Origin: Tomocerus qinae
Lineage: Eukaryota > Arthropoda > Collembola > Entomobryomorpha > Tomoceridae
DNA: 64,000 nt
Direction: 5' to 3'
Assembly: GCA_020055645.1 (NCBI GenBank)
Contig: CM034546.1
Location: forward strand, 113,614,875-113,678,874
Shown here: one piece after another, positions 50,601-61,450 of the stretch
Position numbering within the stretch: position 1 is the stretch's first letter
How the letters are laid out: the number at the start of each line of letters is the position of its first letter
Made by a program: the position numbers and the translations under genes
The notes under the pieces: generated by a model
Seen by the model: the letters and a program-made list of their open reading frames with translations, nothing else
What the model was told of the DNA's origin: nothing
Databases searched by the model: none

Positions 50601-53600
50601 CTTTTTAGCTCGCCTGAATAAGGCAGCTTATAGAACCACACAGTCTGTCCGTACGTCCGTCCGTCCGTCCGTCCGTCCGTCCGTCCGTCCGTCCGTCCGT
50701 CCGTACCCACGATAACTTTCGAAAGCAATGACGGATATTGACCAAACTTGGCAAAAACAATGCCTATAGACCACTGACGATCCCTATTGATTTTGGGGCT
50801 AATCGGTCCATTGGTTGCTGAGATACCGCGCGCTCACTTTGTCTTCATTTTGATAGTCAAAGTGAAAAATGGGCATTAAAAAGTTCAATTGCGTTTCCTA
50901 TAAATTGTTAGCGGATAGTATAAAATATTCCACTCCGCTTCTACCGAATTTAAGATTTTATAGTAAAAGCAAATAAAACCCGAAAGTAACTATAAGAGGA
51001 CCGAAATAAATCTATTTCGCATTTATATTCAATTTTATAGTCAAACTTGCATTATTCCAATTTCTATTGATTTTCATTATTAATATTGACCGATTTTGAT
51101 TCTCTTTAGATTTTCATAGTCAACATTATTCAATTTTAATTTATTGTTGATTTTCATAGTCAAAATTATTCAATTTTGAATTTATATTGATTTTTATGGT
51201 CAACAATTATCAATTTTGAATTTGTGTTTATTTTCATAGTCAACATTAATAAATTTTAGCTCGCCTCTGAATAAGGCAGCTCATAGAATCGCACAGTCTG
51301 TCCGTCGGTCTGTCCCCGTACCCACGATAACTTTCGAATGCAATGACGGATATTAATTAAACTTGGTAAAAACCATACGTTTGGGCTGGTGACGATCTCT
51401 ATTGATTTTCGGGCAAATCGCTCCATTAGTTGCTGAGATGCCGTGCGCTCACATTGTCTTCATTTTGATAGTCAAAGTGAAAAATGGGCATTAAAAAGTT
51501 AAATTGCGCTTCCTATAAATTGTTAGAATGATAGTATAAAATATTTCACTCCGTTTCTACCAAATTTATTTTGAATTTATGTTTCATCGATTTTGATTTT
51601 GTATTGATTTTGATAGTAAAGATTAATCAAATTTGATTTACTGTTGATTTTGATATTCAACATTAATCAATTTTGATTTTCTGTTGATTTTCATAGTCAA
51701 CAATTATCTATTTTGATTTTCTGTTGATTTTTCAAATGATATAGTTTCGTTTCCTTATAATATCAATGTCTGAATTTTTAATATGTCGTAGCTACATATA
51801 TAAAGACTCAATTCTGAAAGCTTGATCAAAATCCATACGTTCGGTTTTGTGTTACGTGCGACTTTTCCTCTACCAAAATGTGTACACGGTAACCTTTACT
51901 CAGGCGAGCTTCTGTTACGGCTTGCTGTAGGTTTTTGTTATTGTGAAAGCGGGTTAATCTTCATTTTGAATAAATGTATTTTGTCTGGTCAGACATCAAA
52001 TAAAACTTTAACTAGGAAAATGATGATGCAATTGTTATAATAAAAGTACAATTTCAAAACACGTACTGTATAATCATTAGTACAACTTTCACCATGCAAA
52101 TGAGATTTCACTTTTCACGCCTAAAAGCACGAGATAGTTTTAGTTGAAAATAGTGTCACGAAGTGTTTTGACGACAGAGAAATTATTTACGTGATGATGT
52201 GGTGAAAGTTGTACTTCAGCCTGAATGTAATTATAATTAGCATTAATTTATCACTAACAAAGTTGTTGACCACTGTAGAGTAAAATAGCTAATTTCCATA
52301 GTATGGGACCGGTGGGAAACATTTGATTAAATGAAGTACCATCTACATTTTGTTATGTAATATGGTATATGTAAGTTTAACAGGAAAGAGCATAATATAT
52401 TTAGCAAATAATGAGTTGACTGCATGGGACATCAGCATGGGTAGATTGGCTATTTCAGTGACGAGATTCATAATGAGTTTTGGGTCGTTGAGAGTTGTTG
52501 CTTATGTGAAATCGTGTAGTTTGTGTATGTAAAATCAAGTTTATATTTGTGCACAAATATTCTACAACGTGCCATACTAATAATAATTACTACAAACAGG
52601 GCATTATATATGGAGCCAAATTATCATCTCTATTTTGCAACTTGCTACTTTTAGAACCAACGTTAATTTTAGTTTGGAATTGCAGGAGTGAAATGTAGGA
52701 GTGACAATGAGAATGAGAATAATTTTCAGAATAGAATGGTTTTTAGTGACAAGGGGACACAAAAAGAGAGTGGTAAAGAGCTACTTATTTTAATTAAGTC
52801 CGCAATGTCGACGTCACATAAAAATAGTTCGAGAGAAAGTTCAATTTTGAGAGTCCATTAAAAGAGATTGGTTCACATGTGACTAGATTTAGCAGTTACT
52901 TGAAGATTTTTAATTTCCATTCAAAGAAAGGAATAATGATATCCATAGTAGGAACTAAGTGTTAGCAATAACGGATAAATAGCTCCAGTTAGCAGTTTCA
53001 ACTGTGTCGAAAAGGAAATTGGAGTCTGCGAAATTCTATTCGAGGTTGGTATAATAGCAATATTAGATGAGAATTTGGCACCTGTGTTTTGTATGTTGTA
53101 CTTTATTACGGTGGTATATAAATGTGTCACCTTTTCTATGGAATGGAAGATGAGGACAGCCAGCACCAAGAGAAGAGAAATGTAAATCATGAATGGTACA
53201 CTGAACCCAGTCACCTTCTCCTTAAATGACTTTAAAAACGAAAAAACAAAACATTAAAAATTTATATTTTGAATTATACATATAATAGAAAGTAGTCTAG
53301 TCTAGTCAAAAAACAAGGTCAACAAATGTGCGGAACTTAACAGAAAATCAAAGCATACAAAAAACAGCTCAGTTTAGGCTTTAGTGCATGAAATGTGTGC
53401 AGTTTTGCATGTGTGTCCCTCCCCTACCTACACTCAGTGCATGTCTTTACAGATTGAACAACCTCGGGAGTGTTAACAAAAGTTTCCTAACCCGTCCGGA
53501 CACAATCTCTCTAAACGACTTCATTTTATTTATGGCTTTCGGGAGAACGCTAATCTGCAAGTTCGTTTCATTCTTTGTATTCACATTCTTACCATGCAAA

Positions 53601-56600
53601 TTGATGCAAATGCGTATCACCAATGAAAACCGCTTTTAATATGTGTAAACTGCCATAGGAAGCATTTGTCCTTTCACCGAAGGAAAATAAGCTTCATCAC
53701 ATTAAGCCATTTCAGCCTCTGGCAAAAAATAAATCCTACCTCACTATCTTATCCACTACTCCTCACAGCTTACACTCCACTACATTATCATATCCAAATA
53801 TTATTCTCTTTATCCATCTATCTCCTTATAAAAAAAAACTTTCTCTCCGTTAAAGAATTATAAGGTAAACTACAAATATTTGTTAACCTTTTTAGTATAC
53901 CCAGAAATGCGATGCTACTAACTATTTATGTCTTCCGTTTCTCAAGAAAATAAAAGTAATCAATTTACTTTCCTTTCAACGTTCAACCATCTACAAAACT
54001 ATTTACAAACATGCTTTCTCCACGTCGTCATCGTTTACATTTCTAAACTTAGATCTCAATACATTATCTTACACCGTAAATTTATATTGCATAGTATAAA
54101 CTAATGGCAATGAGTACCTTACAGTTAGAATATTAATCAATCAGTTTAGGTAATTAACATGATAAGATAGTTTTGCTTTTTCTTCTATTGTTTACTTTCT
54201 CCATGCACTGACATGTTTGACGACAGTAAGTCAAATGGAAGGGAAAGGTGTACATTGTGTTCTTGTGGACTAGGAGAAAGTTTAAATCTCTCCTACTTAC
54301 ATCCAGGAAAGTAATACTTCCAAAATAATAAATATTCTATCTCCTTTCCTAAGTATTCTTTCAACATGACAAATATTTCTTCGACAATACCTAAACTCCC
54401 CATTTCCGCTGTCTACATGGAAGAAAGTTATCTTTGTAGTGTAGGTACCGTGGTGTCAAATTCTTTAGGAATGTAAATCTTTTCTGTTCTTGTAAATTGT
54501 AACACAAATATCGTAAGAGAGTTGGAAAACCAAGGTCATCCCAAATATAACCATCCTAACCATGGTGAACTTGTTCTATTGAAATGTACTACAATACAGA
54601 TCATAAGATTCTTAAATCTAGTAGTGACTATAACAAGTGCTGGGTACTGGGAAAAGCTGAAAACGTCTTATTTTATTGACTTACATCATTGAAGTTATAA
54701 AACGTGAAAACGGTAGCGGCAATGACGTATCTCACAAAAAGAAGTAGACCTAAACCCTTTCCGTTATAAAAAAGGTATAAACATTAAAATCCTTGAATTT
54801 TATAGTATTTTTTCTATTACCATAATACATATACACATTTGCATATAGGTTTAACTATTTATTAGTCTTTTGAAATGAGTGGAACTTTAAGTAATAAAAA
54901 TTTCTGCCTTTCGGCACAATCCACATCATTTCAAATCTGTAGAAATGTTATTTTTAATGAGAATGAGTATTTTCCTTATAGATTCATATCCATCTACTTA
55001 TGGAGATAAGTTCCTACCCTTATTAGAGTTAGCACAAAATTAACTACTAAATCAATGTCGAAAGAAATGAGAGTCTGAAAGTCTCACAGAAAATAGATTA
55101 TCTCATTAGCATACATAGTAGTACATATCTCCCTAAAGCTCTTGAAAGACACTCATTCTCACACAAAGAAAACACTTTAATACTATAGTATATACTACTA
55201 TAACATTTTATACAATAAAAACGGTCAGCAAATATCAATTTAGTATATTTTTGTTCCACAAGACTTCCATATACTTACCGTAACTATATACTTAATGGGA
55301 TTTATTTCCCCGGGGAACTATTGCGAAAAGTTAGATCTTCAATGGTCAACTTTTGTTTTTCTTTTTAAGCACATTCTACATTTATATGTAGAATCAGCAT
55401 AGCCCGGTGTATTGTGCCTATTTAACTTGGAGATTTGGAGAAAGCTTTAGTACTACTGCTATTGTGAAAACGCTATTTACATTCGACTTGACTTAATTTA
55501 CAGGCTAGACATTTGTTTTAATGTCCTTACGTTTAACAAGTGGCAATCTGGCAATAAGGCTTTGTTAGTCTTTGGATATTAACATTATAATTTATTGACT
55601 TCTGTGGCTACCTATACAATTTGGCAATCCACTATTATAGCGTTCCATTTCCTCCATTACCATACAAAACTTTCACCAACTCACATGGGAGAAAGTCTTG
55701 GGAATTGTGTCTCCAACAATAGGACCATTATTTCATTGACACTTCCCCGGGAGAATAAAATAGGATAATATTACTAAATTATGATTTAAACGATAAACTT
55801 ACAATATGAATACTCGCTCCAAAAAAAGCCGCACCCCGTAGAGAACAGCACATTGTTTAATGTCAATTCATCTTAAGGCTGAATTGGATATTCGACTGTA
55901 CATCCATTTTTAGTTTCTCTCTTCTGTCTGTAAGTTCTGCCTGCTGGCTGCGTGCAACCTTTTCCGAGTATGTCCATGTCCAATAATACTGAACACACAT
56001 CTTGGTGAAGGTGACTTCCTGATTATTCGTTATTACAGATACAACTATCAACATCCTTTACTAATCAAGTTAAACTTCCAAAAAATAGGAAAGAGCTTTA
56101 GCTGGAAACATAATAGATAATAGAAAAAATAATACACCTACGACAGATTTACAAATCAAATTGCATTCTAATCTCCCATTCTGATAAGCACCCTACTCAA
56201 AAATACTGGAAAATAAAGAAATCAACAGGAATTTGTAGCTAGCATTTACGATACTGAAGCCACTTTCGTTTCATCAGGCTAGATGATATTCACTGCTGTC
56301 ACCTAATGGCTGCGGACTAATGGTTTTGGTTTCTATCATCTAATAGTTCATTAGGTTAGGTTAGAAAAGCTCGCAAAAGTAAGCCACCATCTCCTTCTAT
56401 GGTCTCGCGAAGCGTGGATTGCCATGTAAATTAAAACGCCAAATTCTCTAGAAAATAAAGCTCAATTAGCACTTTCTCCTGCAAAAGCTGTAATTTATTA
56501 TTATTAAAATTAGCTATTCTATTTAGTTATCTATACTGAAATAGAAATAATTAGACACATTTCGGACACTTTGGAAATCGTTTTACAATATTATTGGTTC

Positions 56601-57995
56601 ACTTTGTGAAAAGGATTTAAATACCCACTTGGTTCATTGTTGGAAATGAAAAGTTGGAATCATGGAACAATTTAGAGCATTTTTTTGAAAAAGTTGCATT
56701 TGTACATATAGATTTAATATTTAAGATATTGAAGACTTCTTTAAAAAAAGTTAGCCAGTTTATGTATAGGTTTTAATCCTAATCAAGCGAATTTGTAACT
56801 GATGTTAGCTATTTAAGTGTACAGAATTAAATATTTAACAAATCGAAGAAACAAAGCAAGATGCAGAAAAGCAAAAGGCTGATTTCTTTTTCCATTTCTG
56901 TTGGCTACATATTTATTAGGCCATTTAGTGTTGGTTAGCTGAATAAAATAACAGTAAAAAACATGCATTCCAGCTCCGCAATGCTTTGCAAGTGAAAATT
57001 TGGTTCTTCATTGCATGTTGAGCAGGCTTACAGTGATACTATTGTAATAAATAATTCAATATTATGTGCATCTTATAATACACAACACAATTAATTATTT
57101 TCTTGCACTACACCACCTCAAAGGCCTAAAAAGGCCAAAAATAGTCTATGGAAATTGCAACAAGGGTCACACTTTTTCTATTTAACCATATTATATTTAG
57201 GACATGAATTTTCCTTGAGAAGATCTGTTATTTTCACTATGTAAATAAAATTACTCGTTTAACTCATAAACCTTAAATTTAGTAAAATTAAAGTGAAAGT
57301 TAACTCTATGGTCTTTAGAATACATATCTAGGTGAAAGTAGCTTGTCGGGGAAAATTGTTCTAAACAAATAATTGCAAGTAACATAAATATATCAATCAA
57401 TAAAGAGTCATATTGCAAAATGTCATAATCTATGTTTACATGAAATTTTTGCTCCTGCAATCTTGATGTAAATTATTTTGAAGCTCAAAATAAAATTAGA
57501 AGGAGAAAATTCGGCAAATTTTGATTTGAATAATCATGTGCGTTTAAATGTAAATTAAATTATGGTCTTTATCCAGGTTAGACTAAAGATGAAAATGATG
57601 GTAGTGGTTGAATATAAATCTCTTGAAGTATGAGAATATATATAAATAAAAGCAGGAAAGAAGAGGGGTTCGAATTATATAGATAGAAAAAAGCCGTCGT
57701 CATTCATTGTCGCAAAGAAATGTTGGATTGTGAGTGGGAATGAGAACATTGGGAGGTTTAAAGAAAGAAAGGAAGGAGAGAGAAAGCGTTTGTGCACATA
57801 TGTTTAGAACATTGATTCAAGCATTTATTGGGTGAATTTAAGCCAATGATAAGATAATTATAATCCGAACCCCCGTTGAAAAAGTGAAGCATCGAAGTTA
57901 GGAACTTACCGTTCACCGTATGCAAGATGGCAAGATAGGAAGACAAGTTCACGTCAACATCCAAAGAGTGAAGTGTGTAGCAGTGGCAAGGAAAG
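47678..57995 (-). CDS. four-transmembrane protein with long Pro/Gln-rich tail (5' end missing)
   Basis: Exons found: 57995-57910, 54749-54685, 53229-53131 and 49444-47678, with matching phases (1, 0, 0). All are GT..AG. The first exon is not located, so the protein is at least 671 residues. Hydrophobic spans: LAILHTVNGLLLFVRYVIAA; VPFMIYISLLLVLAVLIF; WSTVIFFLLQVSVFVTMIVL; and LVIVAVYGLLTVIYMIILFL, the last followed by YIRQLDYDDPDHVFGRA. Between spans 3 and 4 lies a large charged loop. The tail (about 420 residues) holds three TPPxARKPxGNQ-type repeats, Gln-rich stretches, a coiled-coil-like FEQIRQQEEELQQKMLEEM and a Tyr/Ser-rich end. The topology (four spans, CHCYTL before span 1) recalls arthropod pasiflora-like and MARVEL-like tetraspans, but I do not recognise the orthologue. 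The final exon is one long frame, and a hidden intron near its 3' end cannot be excluded. Confidence 0.7.
48692..48859 (-). repeat. three TPPxARKPxG repeats in the tetraspan tail
   Basis: STPPAQRKPVG, STPPSARKLVG and LTPPSARKPAG occur in succession with NQPAH/NQPVQ and SQPHLQ spacers. The repeat is visible at DNA level too (GGTTGGTTCCC spacers), so it arose by local duplication. Proline-directed phosphorylation or SH3-type binding is conceivable but not shown. Confidence 0.7.
50607..51910. mobile_element. repeat element with AGCTCGCCTGA inverted ends and two internal copies
   Basis: Left end AGCTCGCCTGAATAAGG (50607-50623); right end CCTTTACTCAGGCGAGCT (51893-51910), its near-perfect inverse. 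Inside are two diverged direct copies of a module of about 320-350 bp, at 50607-50955 and 51258-51575. Both open AGCTCGCCT..GAATAAGGCAGCT, then (T)GTCCGT runs, CCCACGATAACTTTCGAA, CAATGACGGATATT, and CATTTTGATAGTCAAAGTG. Each is followed by tandem TTGATTTTCATAGTCAACATT-type units. I recall GTCCGTCC-plus-AACTTGG repeats of this layout in many invertebrate genomes. There is no protein-coding capacity and I see no clear target duplication, so the transposon class is not assigned. Confidence 0.7.
50645..50704. repeat. (GTCC)n microsatellite
   Basis: Thirteen or so GTCC units after CAGTCTGTCCGTAC, inside the element above. The second module copy has only a vestige at the same place (51297-51316), showing the tract expanded in one copy. 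Confidence 0.9.
53230..57909 (-). other. remaining introns of the tetraspan gene
   Basis: Two introns (54684-53230 and 57909-54750) of AT-rich sequence. Frequent GGAGAAAGT, ACTTTCAC and ACTTTCTCC motifs are scattered through them. The open stretch at 56054-55863 (minus) has no phase-compatible splice partner that I could find. Confidence 0.5.
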
Positions 57996-60900
57996 CTGTG
58001 TAATGTCACTATGTTAAAATAATATTTATCAAATGCTAAAGCTGTGTACTAGTATAACTAAACCTAACTGTGTGTTTATGTGCAATGTGCAATTGATAAC
58101 GTACCTAACTCTTGACAACATTATCTATCTCTGATATACAACAGCTTTAGTTCTTTCACTTTGAATTCATGTCCGTAGAAAGTCACAAAAATCTCGTGAC
58201 TTTCTTCAATAAGAGCGATCGCACTTTCCCTGCTCCTTTCACCTACCTACCTACAAATTATGAATGCACCACCACGATCTCACAGAACTACTAACACACT
58301 TTCCTTCCCTCCTAACCACCGCTCCAGGCTCCCCAAACTATCCACCACGGCTTTTCATTTACAACAGCCACTGCCACAACACCAGACTCACCTTTTCCGG
58401 CTTTTAATCCCCAATGAAATTATAAAGAGCAAAGTGCAACTCTTAATTATTTCCCCAATTATTCAACGTCCTATTGATCTTCTCACATTGCCAAATGCTC
58501 CATTGACACACACACACCTTTTACATTCTATTCTTATACATACTACTAATAAAACTTATTGCAAACGTGAGATCTCCACATCTCTTTTCTTTAGTATTCA
58601 CTAAAGGTGCGCAACCCAGCTTCCAACTAATCAGGACGCATTTTCAGTCTGAAACAAATTAACAACATCATATTGTTCGCTTGAAGTTTGAGTTAACAAT
58701 TAATTAATCACCCTTAATACTAAATCCTACTAATATGCTACTTATCATGCGCTATAGCACCAGGATCACCCACTCACCTTTTTTTAGCTCCCTTCTTCCA
58801 TAGTTAACAATTACCTCTGTAGCAAATTCGTTTACATTTATTATTTAACATACCATGACCATGTCCAACAAATTATCTAGACATGTGTTGCTAAATACAT
58901 GATGCGTATTTTATAGGATCATTAATCGCAACAAAACTATAGTATCTGTACACCGTTACGGGGAATTAAATACCTAACCACGTAGCTTCTATTGTATAAT
59001 CAATCTTCCTCCGATACAAATTATGCATGGAAATGGAACTTCCCAGTCAGGATTTAAGACTTTAGATTTTCCATTGAGGATATACGAAATACCAATACTC
59101 TGTCATGTCCGCTGGTGGAAAAAACTTTTTCTTACGGGTAACCTGAAAAATTCCCTGCCGACAGAAAAAACCATAAATTTTTTGATTGAAAAGAAAGGTA
59201 CTTAAGAAGGCTCACCACGTCTGCATAACAACCGCATGGGCCTATCTAAATGCGTGTTAAAAAATACTTTACATCCAGCTTTATTCCTCCCGAAGGATAA
59301 GGCCGATTTTTATGGGACTTACATTTTTGAAATCCTGGACTATTGAGGAACAGACGAGGGTTCTTGGAATTTTGATATCGTTGCTTTAAATGGTGCAAAA
59401 AACAACATTGTATAAAAACTAAAACTGATTCACTTTTTTGGAATTTGATTTTTTAAAGCATTTATTAAGTAGTTAGTTTCTCGCTTTTCTCCATTTTTTT
59501 TGCTTTTATCCCTTTTGTCCCTTTTCTCCTTCTTTTTTTCTCTCGTTTTTCTTTGTTTTTCGTTGTCGGCGAAAATTCACTAGCAAACCTATTTACCAGG
59601 TTATCGAGATTTTTCCACCGGTGGTCATGGGTCATGGCTGTTAATTACGTATCATATTTGAACCAATTACAGAAGCATAATAAATTGGTTCATCAAACGT
59701 GAATTCTTAGTTTCATTTTAATTACGCATAAACTGTCTTTGAAAATTGATAAACCGGAATTGATTCAGAGAAATTAATTAACTGTGGATTGAAATTAGTT
59801 GAGTAAGTTCAAATAACGTTTCCATCTGTATTCTGTTGGTGTAAAGATATCTAGTAAACGCAACGTGTGCCATGAAATAGGAATCATTTATTATTAAAGC
59901 TCTGACCCTAAGAATGGATTGAAGTAACCCGACGGAACTATTGATGAAAAAGAGAATTTCTTATTCAACCGACACAATTTAATTTGCTACCCACCAATTG
60001 TGAATGGTACTTAATTTTCATTATGCATGGACTAATTTAGAAGGGTTTATGTGGCACTCCACGCTTGGATGAAATTATATGGATATGGTGATGTACAAAA
60101 GGTGAAATGAAGTGGTAATGAATCAATATATACTTAACGCTTTTTAGTAGCAGTATATTGATCACAATTTAGTTTTAGAGATTGAGATCGAAGGTTTATA
60201 ATAGTATTATCGAGAATGAAATCTTGGATTTATATCCCCGTGCGCTGTACTTATCAGTCAACGGAGCGTAGTTAAATCTAGCACATTCCATTGAGATAGT
60301 GTGGGCATAATTGTGAAATAATAAATCAATTGTACTAGGACATAGTACGTAACATTAATGCGATTCTGCCATTTCCGTTACATGCGACAACTGGCACACC
60401 TACATAAGGTCGGCTTTGTAAGTAGTCATAAAAATTTATTTGCTCTCCAGGGAGAACTGTTTCTTCTGCTTCTTATTATGTGGCATAGTAGGCATCTTAG
60501 AAAAGACGCGTTTTGCACAATGGTTTGGGATAAAAATGTAAAAGTGGGAAATCGTGCCAGTTTCGTCAATGTAAAATGCAGAAATTCATTTCATTTTAGA
60601 TGTCAGCAATTTTTAGCTTTAATATGCCATTCAATTTATAAAAAGGTTTTAGGTAGAAAGGCGATCAAATCCACACCATTAGAGAAAAGGCGGGTAAAAC
60701 TAGTTTTTTATAGTATTACGACTAAAAATGGAATATTCGGGTTAAATTCGATGATTTGTCTTCCAGTATGAACCTACAGAGAGTTATGTATCACTATTTA
60801 TTGAAGCTATAGTGCTGTGGCAGACTCCCACTCACTAATCAATTGTCCTCGATACTTCAGAAATAAATAGTGTTTTAAAAATTATAATTTTCAGAGTCCC

Positions 60901-61120
60901 TGAGTGGTTTGTATAGGAGAAGACGTCAAAAGGGCTCTAACATAGGATTGCATGAGTATAGTCAGTAAGAAAGCAATTGTTTCCAGCAAAAAAGCATTTC
61001 CTTCTTCTAAGAAGATAGGAGAGTAGGAAGGAAGGATTGATTTTCTTAGTCGAATCCCAGCGTCCTTGTACTATCTCAGTTGGACTGCTGACAGAAGTAG
61101 TGACCTTGAAAAGGAGGGAA
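57996..61120. other. intergenic or upstream part of the tetraspan gene
   Basis: No supportable exon. It should contain the missing 5' exon(s) or a long first intron of the tetraspan gene, because the exon at 57995 starts with one base of a split codon. Plus-strand open stretches at 58260-58604 (114 codons, Pro/His/Thr-rich) and 60358-60771 (137 codons) have no recognisable domains. Confidence 0.4.
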
Positions 61121-61450
61121 ATCAGTGCCAAGCAGAAAGTGCTAGACTCAAGACTCGGAGCATAAATACATAGTCTTTTGGAATTGTATGTATATTTGTT
61201 GAGACAAAGTGGCCTGGAGAGTGGCTACTTAAACAGAAGAGTGCTGTGCGGCTTCGTGTATGTTGTGTGACTGACAATAGCCGAGTTTGTGTAGAAACGT
61301 GTAGGTTAGTGGGGAGGAGGGGGAGGGGCTGGCCGAGTGGGAGTCCAGAAGAATCTCTCGGCAGCTTCCGCCGGCTCCGATCCTGCACTGGAGTAAATCT
61401 ATAACACATCTTCATACTGATTCTGTTCTGAGTCGACTGAGTTCTCTTTC
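61121..61450 (-). promoter_or_regulatory. GC-rich island, possible first exon or promoter
   Basis: The only GC-rich patch in the last 15 kb. On the minus strand an ATG (61415) opens MKMCYRFTPVQDRSRRKLPR and continues into a Pro/Leu-rich stretch. I find no donor that would give the two-base remainder needed to join the tetraspan exon at 57995. It could still be that gene's untranslated first exon, or the start of a gene on either strand. Confidence 0.3.

Larger units (their letters stand above)
49445..53130 (-). other. intron of the tetraspan gene (3.7 kb)
   Basis: Runs from the donor GAAAAG|GTGACA to the acceptor TTTGCAG|GAGTTC. It contains the repeat element at 50607-51910 and otherwise AT-rich sequence. 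Short open stretches (49958-50182, 51822-52040, 52350-52532) lack splice and domain support. Confidence 0.6.

Noticed and set aside
55863-56054. Minus-strand frame between tetraspan exons
   Set aside because: No acceptor and donor pair gives the phase needed between the flanking exons, which already join perfectly without it.
56351-56364. TTAGGTTAGGTTAG, resembling the arthropod telomere repeat
   Set aside because: Fewer than three units inside an intron; too short to claim an interstitial telomere tract.
58260-58604. 114-codon plus-strand frame
   Set aside because: Pro/His/Thr/Leu-rich with no domain, no splice context and a C/A-rich composition that avoids stops; no support as a gene.
60358-60771. 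137-codon plus-strand frame, Lys/Phe/Cys containing
   Set aside because: Longer than most chance frames here, but no recognisable motif, no signal peptide and no flanking exon. Kept as intergenic; a homologue in a relative would change this.
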